Translations under genes and position numbers: made by a program
Part shown: positions 5,314-9,462 of the stretch, piece by piece
Layout: each line of letters begins with the position of its first letter
How positions within the stretch are numbered: position 1 is the first letter of the stretch
From: an uncultured Eubacteriales bacterium
GTDB lineage: Bacteria > Bacillota > Clostridia > Oscillospirales > CAG-272
NCBI GenBank assembly: GCA_900546315.1
Contig: URCP01000104.1
Span: 1-9,462, forward strand
Direction: 5' to 3'
DNA: 9,462 nt
The notes under the pieces: model-generated
The model's database searches: none
Told to the model about the DNA's origin: nothing
What the model saw: only the letters and a program-made list of their open reading frames with translations

Positions 5314-5505
5314 ATGAGTCTGTACGAACTGATAAAAACCGGTCTCGAAGAAGCGGTAGAATACGAGCGCGGCACCACCGGCGCGCGCGTCACGGTGCTC
5401 ACATCGGAAAAGGACACCGGCGCTTTGCCGGATACCCACGAAAAGCTCCCGCTGTCCGCCGGTCAGGGAAAAAGCGATACCGGAAACGTGAAAAATTTCC
5501 GCTGA
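5314..5505 (+). CDS. Antitoxin-like short ORF lacking the HTH domain (truncated antitoxin)
   Basis: A 63-residue ORF directly after the toxin gene with GAGG (5304-5307) six bases before the ATG. Its first 20 or so residues, MSLYELIKTGLEEAVEYERG, match the N-terminal segment that precedes the XRE-type helix-turn-helix in antitoxins paired with this toxin group. In those proteins (about 95-105 residues from memory) the segment leads into a stretch with xxIxxIRxxLGxSQ. Here the sequence instead runs through GARVTVLTSEKDTG into a polar tail of about 25 residues and stops. I find no HTH-like sequence in any of the three forward frames up to pth, so a single frameshift does not explain the loss; a deletion or replacement does. 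Its base composition is closer to the flanking core genes than to the toxin. It could be a decayed antitoxin, a minimal toxin-binding peptide without DNA binding, or an unrelated small protein with a chance N-terminal likeness. Confidence 0.55.
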   Translation: MSLYELIKTGLEEAVEYERGTTGARVTVLTSEKDTGALPDTHEKLPLSAGQGKSDTGNVKNFR

Positions 5506-5509
5506 CCTC

Positions 5510-5538
5510 TTGCATTTTCCGCGAATCTGTGCTATAAT
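5510..5538 (+). promoter_or_regulatory. Promoter of pth (and probably mfd)
   Basis: TTGCAT (5510-5515, 5/6 match) and perfect TATAAT (5533-5538) are separated by 17 bases, with TGC before the -10 (extended -10). Predicted start near 5545. The -35 begins five bases after the stop codon of the antitoxin-like ORF, so the pth unit starts right at the edge of the accessory segment. Confidence 0.85.
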
Positions 5539-5566
5539 ATAAAAACAAATCCAGAATAATATCAAT

Positions 5567-5603
5567 CCACAGGGCTGTCCACGACAGCCTTTGTGGAGTT
5601 TTT
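5567..5603 (+). terminator. Intrinsic terminator in the leader between the pth promoter and pth
   Basis: CCACA/TGTGG and GGCTGTC/GACAGCC form a stem (5567-5579 with 5583-5596) with a small internal loop and a three-base CAC loop. AGTTTTT (T-run 5599-5603) follows. It would end the toxin transcript, yet it also lies downstream of the pth promoter at 5510-5538. A second hairpin CGGCGT/ACGCCG (5604-5609 with 5614-5619) follows immediately and abuts the pth ribosome binding site (AAAGGA, 5624-5629). Either pth transcription reads through or the leader acts as an attenuator. Confidence 0.75.
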
Positions 5604-5635
5604 CGGCGTTCACACGCCGGCGAAAGGAAAAATAA

Positions 5636-6271
5636 ATGGCAGACATATTCGATCTGTTCAAACAGATATCAAAACCGCAGACCCCGGCGGGGAACATCTC
5701 GTTCCTGCTCGTCGGGCTCGGGAATCCCGGTCCGGAGTACACCTTCACAAGGCATAATTCCGGTTTTCTCGCGATAGACTATATTTCGCAGAAGCTCGGC
5801 TTCAGAGTCGACCGCTCCCGCTTCAAGGCGCTCTGCGGAGAGGTCGTGATCGCAGGCAGACGCGGGCTCGTCATGAAGCCGCAGACCTTTATGAACGCGT
5901 CCGGCGAAGCTGTGCGCGAGGCGGCGGATTTCTACAAGATTTCGCCGGAGAACATCTACGTCATCTGCGACGACATAAGCCTCGCGCCCGGTCGGGTGAG
6001 GCTCCGTACAAAGGGCAGCGACGGCGGGCAGAAGGGGCTTCGCAGCATCATATACCAGCTCGGCTCTGACGATTTCCCGCGCATCCGCGTCGGCGTCGGA
6101 GAGAAGCCGAGACCTGACTACGACCTCGCGGACTGGGTCCTCGGAACCTTCCCGGAGAGTGACAAGACCGCGGTTTTCGAGGCGCTCGGACGGATATGCG
6201 ACACGCTCCCGACACTTATCGGCGGCGACACCGACAAGGCGATGAATATACTCAACACCGCCGCGAAATGA
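5636..6271 (+). CDS. pth: Peptidyl-tRNA hydrolase
   Basis: Cytoplasmic esterase that frees tRNA from peptidyl-tRNA dropped by ribosomes. The 211-residue protein has the Pth core in order: VGLGNPGPEYTFTRHNSGF (residues 26-44, with Asn30 and catalytic His40, E. coli Asn10 and His20), KPQTFMNASG (81-90, Asn87 for Asn68), ICDDISLAPGRVRL (110-123, Asp112 for Asp93) and GSDGGQKGLRSI (127-138). In the last motif the place of E. coli Asn114 is taken by Lys133 (GGQKGL instead of GGHNGL), a variant that may be natural in some lineages. An N-terminal extension of about 20 residues (MADIFDLFKQ and onward) precedes the core; I recall similar extensions in related Clostridia. The start is supported by AAAGGA eight bases upstream of the ATG. 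mfd begins 21 bases after the stop, the common pth-mfd pairing of Bacillota. Confidence 0.97.
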   Translation: MADIFDLFKQISKPQTPAGNISFLLVGLGNPGPEYTFTRHNSGFLAIDYISQKLGFRVDRSRFKALCGEVVIAGRRGLVMKPQTFMNASGEAVREAADFYKISPENIYVICDDISLAPGRVRLRTKGSDGGQKGLRSIIYQLGSDDFPRIRVGVGEKPRPDYDLADWVLGTFPESDKTAVFEALGRICDTLPTLIGGDTDKAMNILNTAAK

Positions 6272-6292
6272 TTTTTCGGAGATTTTTAACGG

Positions 6293-9200
6293 ATGGCACA
6301 AATGACAGAAATCGACGACAGAATACGGCTGGTAGCCGACTCGATACTCCTCGAGAAGGAGTTCGAGGACATATCGAAGCAGATAACCTCGCGTCACGGC
6401 GAGACGCTTCATCCTATCGCGGTGAACGGTCTCTCGGACGGCGCGAGGGCGGTCTTCTACGCCGCGATGATAAGAAAGACCGCCGGAAAGCGTCCCGCGC
6501 TCATCATCGTCCCGGACGAGAAGGAGGGACTGAAGCTATCGAACGCCCTCGGCGAGCTCTCGGTGAAGACGCTGACCTATCCGCTCCGCGACTTCATATT
6601 CCACAAGATAACCTCGTCGCACGAATATGAGCACGAACGTCTCAGGACGCTCTCAGCGCTCGCCTGCGCCTCGGAAGAGTGCGGGGCTGTAATTACCACC
6701 CCCGACGCCTTAATGCAGCTCACGATGCCCTCTGAGGTCCTAAAACGCGATACGATGATCATCGACCGCGACGAGCCGCTCGACATGACCGATCTCACTG
6801 CTCGTCTCGAGGCGGGCGGGTATGTCCGCACCGATCTTGTCGACGGCACCGGGCAGTATTCGGTGCGTGGCGGGATCATAGATATCTACCCGCCGTCCTC
6901 CGCGGCTCCGGTCAGAATCGAGCTCTTCGGCGACGAGATCGACCAGATGGGCTATTTCGACATAATGACCCAGAGAAAGACCGGGAACATCACTGCGGTC
7001 GACATAACTCCCGCCCGCGAGCTCTCGATCACCCCGGAAGCGCGCGCGGAAATCTCGAAGGCGATAGAGACGCAGATGAAAAAAGCGTCGGACGAGCGGG
7101 TCAAAGGCGAGCTCTCGGCGGAGCTTGAAGCCTGCGACAATAGTCTCGAGCTCGAGTTCGCGGACAAGTACATCTCACTCATCTACGAGAATAAAACGAC
7201 CCTCGCCGACTACTACCTCGACGCGGCAAAGGCGGACGGCATGATGCCGCTCGTCATAGTTCAGGAGACGAACGCCTGCGCCGACAGAATGAAGGCCTTC
7301 GAGTTCCACATCACAAGCGAGATCGAGTCGATGCTCGAGCACGGAGAGGTTTCGCCGAGATACGCGATGTACGCGCGGTATTCGGATTATTACGAGGTCT
7401 TCACCGACAAGTGCGGCGCGCTGCTCTGCGACGCGTTCATGCAGGGGAACGGCGGCAGGCTCTCGGGAATGTACTCGTTCAGAACCCGCGCGACGGCGTC
7501 GTATGCCGATAACATCGACCTTCTCGCCGAGGACCTGACGTCCTACGCCGGAGGAAAGTTCCGCACGGTCGTGCTCTGCGAGAACGACGTCACGGCGAAG
7601 AACGTCGTGAATGAGCTCACCGAGCGCGGGCTTCAGGCGGTGAAGCAGCCGGACGACAAGCCGTACGGGATACTCACTCTCCCCGAGGGGGTGGCGCTTG
7701 TCGTGTCCGGCTTCAATCTCGCCGGGTTCGAACTGACCTCGACGAGATTCGCGTTGCTGTCGATGTACCAGAACCCGAACAGCTACTCGCGCACGATCCT
7801 CTCGCACGCGAAGAAGGCGAAGAACAGCCATTCCTCGCAGGAGAAGATACTCTCCTACAACGACCTGACGCCGGGCGATTTCGTCGTCCACGCGAACCAC
7901 GGCATCGGTCAGTATATGGGCATAGAGCAGTTATCCGTCCTCGGCGTCACGAAGGATTATATCAAGATAAAGTACGCGGGCAGCGACCTTCTCTATCTCC
8001 CGACCGACCAGCTCGACATGGTCTCGAAGTATATAGGCGCGCACTCGGATTCCGGCGCCGTCAAGCTCTCGAAGATGGGCGGAAGCGACTGGATAAAGGC
8101 AAAGACGAAGGCGAAGCTCGCCGCGAAGGCGATGGCGAAGGAGCTGATCCGCCTCTACGCCGAGCGTCAGCGCCGCGAGGGGTACGCCTTCGAGCCGGAC
8201 GACGATATGCAGCGCGAGTTCGAGGCGTCGTTCGAGTACGAGGAGACCGAGGGACAGCTCGAGTCGATAAACGACATCAAGAAGGACATGGAATCAAAGG
8301 TTCCGATGGACAGACTTCTCTGCGGGGACGTCGGCTTCGGAAAGACCGAGGTCGCTCTCAGGGCCGCGTTCAAGGCGGTCATGAGCGGCAAGCAGGTGGC
8401 TCTGCTCGTCCCGACGACGATTCTCGCGATGCAGCATTACCAGACGCTGCTGTCGCGTATGCGCGGCTTCCCGGTGAAGTGCGACATGATCTCCCGCTTC
8501 CGCACACCGAAGCAGCAGCAGGAGACGCTGAGGGCGCTCAGGCGTGGCGATATAGATATCATAGTCGGAACCCACCGACTTGTCTCGAACGATATCGTGT
8601 TCAAGGATCTCGGGCTCGTTATCGTCGACGAGGAGCAGCGCTTCGGCGTCGCGCAGAAGGAGAAGTTAAAGCAGATAGCGGGGAACGTCGATGTGCTGAC
8701 CCTTTCCGCGACGCCTATCCCGCGCACGCTGAACATGGCTATGAGCGGCATCCGCGATATGTCGGTTCTCGACGAGGCGCCCGGGGACAGGTTCCCGGTC
8801 CAGACCTTCGTCATGGAGTACGACGACCTCATCATCACCGAGGCGATAAAGAAGGAGCTGCGGCGCGGAGGGCAGGTGTTCTTCCTGCACAACACGGTCG
8901 ACGACATAGACGGCGTCGCGCTCAGGCTCTCGAACGCCATTCCGGAGGCGAGAATCGCAGTCGCGCATGGACAGATGGACAAGGAGAGACTTTCCGACAT
9001 CTGGCGCGGAATGGTCATGGGCGAGATAGACATCCTCGTCTCGACGACGATCATCGAGTCGGGCGTCGATGTGCCGAACGCGAACACGCTGATAATCGAC
9101 CACGCCGACCGGCTCGGGCTCTCGCAGCTGCACCAGATACGCGGGCGCGTCGGGCGCTCGAGCAGGCGCGCTTACGCGTATTTCACCTATCCGCCGCGCC

Positions 9201-9462
9201 TGTCGCTCAGCGAGATCGCGACGAAGAGACTGTCCGCGATGCGCGAGTACACGGAGTTCGGCTCCGGCTTCAAGATAGCCCTGAGAGACCTCGAGATACG
9301 CGGCGCGGGCAATATCCTCGGCGCGGAGCAGCACGGACAGCTCGACGCTATCGGTTACGATCTCTACGTCAAGATCCTGAACGACGCGGTGCTCGAGGAG
9401 AAGGGAGAGGCGCCGAAGCCGAAGTTCGAGTCGAAGGTCGACGTGAATATCGACGCGTACCT
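6293..9462 (+). CDS. mfd: Transcription-repair coupling factor Mfd (C-terminal end beyond the window)
   Basis: DNA translocase that removes RNA polymerase stalled at DNA lesions and recruits UvrA. The frame is open from the ATG at 6293 to the window end, 1056 codons; Bacillota Mfd proteins are usually about 1150-1180. The N-terminal UvrB-like damage-recognition module is visible (NGLSDGARAVFYAA near 48; YPLRDFIFHK near 105; SVRGGIIDIYPP at 190). The RNA polymerase interaction domain spans roughly 525-595 (LTPGDFVVHANHGIGQYMGI). The superfamily 2 helicase core follows: Walker A GDVGFGKTE with Lys684, DEEQ at 779-782, LSATPIPRTL from 804, STTIIESGVDVPNAN from 917, and RGRVGRS from 950. The RecG-like hook GFKIALRDLEIRGAGNILG lies near 996. 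Only the C-terminal D7 domain is cut off. The start at 6293 is preferred over an in-frame ATG at 6302 because GGAG (6278-6281) is 11 bases upstream. It is cotranscribed with pth. Confidence 0.97.
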   Translation, partial: MAQMTEIDDRIRLVADSILLEKEFEDISKQITSRHGETLHPIAVNGLSDGARAVFYAAMIRKTAGKRPALIIVPDEKEGLKLSNALGELSVKTLTYPLRDFIFHKITSSHEYEHERLRTLSALACASEECGAVITTPDALMQLTMPSEVLKRDTMIIDRDEPLDMTDLTARLEAGGYVRTDLVDGTGQYSVRGGIIDIYPPSSAAPVRIELFGDEIDQMGYFDIMTQRKTGNITAVDITPARELSITPEARAEISKAIETQMKKASDERVKGELSAELEACDNSLELEFADKYISLIYENKTTLADYYLDAAKADGMMPLVIVQETNACADRMKAFEFHITSEIESMLEHGEVSPRYAMYARYSDYYEVFTDKCGALLCDAFMQGNGGRLSGMYSFRTRATASYADNIDLLAEDLTSYAGGKFRTVVLCENDVTAKNVVNELTERGLQAVKQPDDKPYGILTLPEGVALVVSGFNLAGFELTSTRFALLSMYQNPNSYSRTILSHAKKAKNSHSSQEKILSYNDLTPGDFVVHANHGIGQYMGIEQLSVLGVTKDYIKIKYAGSDLLYLPTDQLDMVSKYIGAHSDSGAVKLSKMGGSDWIKAKTKAKLAAKAMAKELIRLYAERQRREGYAFEPDDDMQREFEASFEYEETEGQLESINDIKKDMESKVPMDRLLCGDVGFGKTEVALRAAFKAVMSGKQVALLVPTTILAMQHYQTLLSRMRGFPVKCDMISRFRTPKQQQETLRALRRGDIDIIVGTHRLVSNDIVFKDLGLVIVDEEQRFGVAQKEKLKQIAGNVDVLTLSATPIPRTLNMAMSGIRDMSVLDEAPGDRFPVQTFVMEYDDLIITEAIKKELRRGGQVFFLHNTVDDIDGVALRLSNAIPEARIAVAHGQMDKERLSDIWRGMVMGEIDILVSTTIIESGVDVPNANTLIIDHADRLGLSQLHQIRGRVGRSSRRAYAYFTYPPRLSLSEIATKRLSAMREYTEFGSGFKIALRDLEIRGAGNILGAEQHGQLDAIGYDLYVKILNDAVLEEKGEAPKPKFESKVDVNIDAY

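Noticed and set aside
7175..9334. Several minus-strand open frames of 200-240 codons opposite mfd
   Set aside because: They are Arg/Val/His-rich shadows of the GC-rich mfd frame, without start signals or domains. The mfd frame carries every helicase motif.

Overview
The window looks like a piece of a moderately GC-rich member of the Clostridia (Bacillota), probably an uncultured gut lineage near Oscillospirales. This rests on the gene repertoire and protein style (split ThrE-type exporter, Clostridium-type pyruvate phosphate dikinase, a Pth with a short N-terminal extension followed by mfd), Shine-Dalgarno starts, and TTGACA/TATAAT promoters with a TG one base before the -10. The lineage call is inference; no rRNA or other marker is present.

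Layout. Positions 1-166 are two copies of an 89-bp hairpin-bearing repeat whose inner edge supplies the last codons of the first gene. On the minus strand (153-1360) lies a two-gene operon for a ThrE/YjjP-YjjB type inner-membrane exporter, with a clear promoter at 1404-1432 and a possible 7-codon leader peptide. Next on the minus strand is ppdK (1670-4297), complete, with a promoter at 4427-4455, two perfect hairpins right after its stop codon and an intrinsic terminator at 1512-1550. From 4298 to 4953 there is no convincing gene, but the stretch is dense in hairpins and short direct and inverted repeats. On the plus strand, a consensus extended -10 promoter (4881-4909) drives a RelE/HigB-family toxin gene (4954-5298). 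It is followed 15 bases later by a short ORF (5314-5505) that resembles only the N-terminal segment of the usual partner antitoxin and lacks the helix-turn-helix domain. A promoter (5510-5538) and then an intrinsic terminator (5567-5603) precede pth (5636-6271). Then comes mfd (6293 to the window end, C-terminal end missing).

Working together: pth and mfd form a housekeeping pair (peptidyl-tRNA recycling and transcription-coupled repair). ppdK is central carbon metabolism, and the ThrE pair is small-metabolite export. The toxin/antitoxin-like pair and its AT-richer, repeat-rich upstream region look like an accessory insertion between ppdK and pth. The most interesting items are the truncated antitoxin behind a very strong promoter, the mutually exclusive hairpins at 4699-4765, and the 77-bp exact repeat at the window edge.
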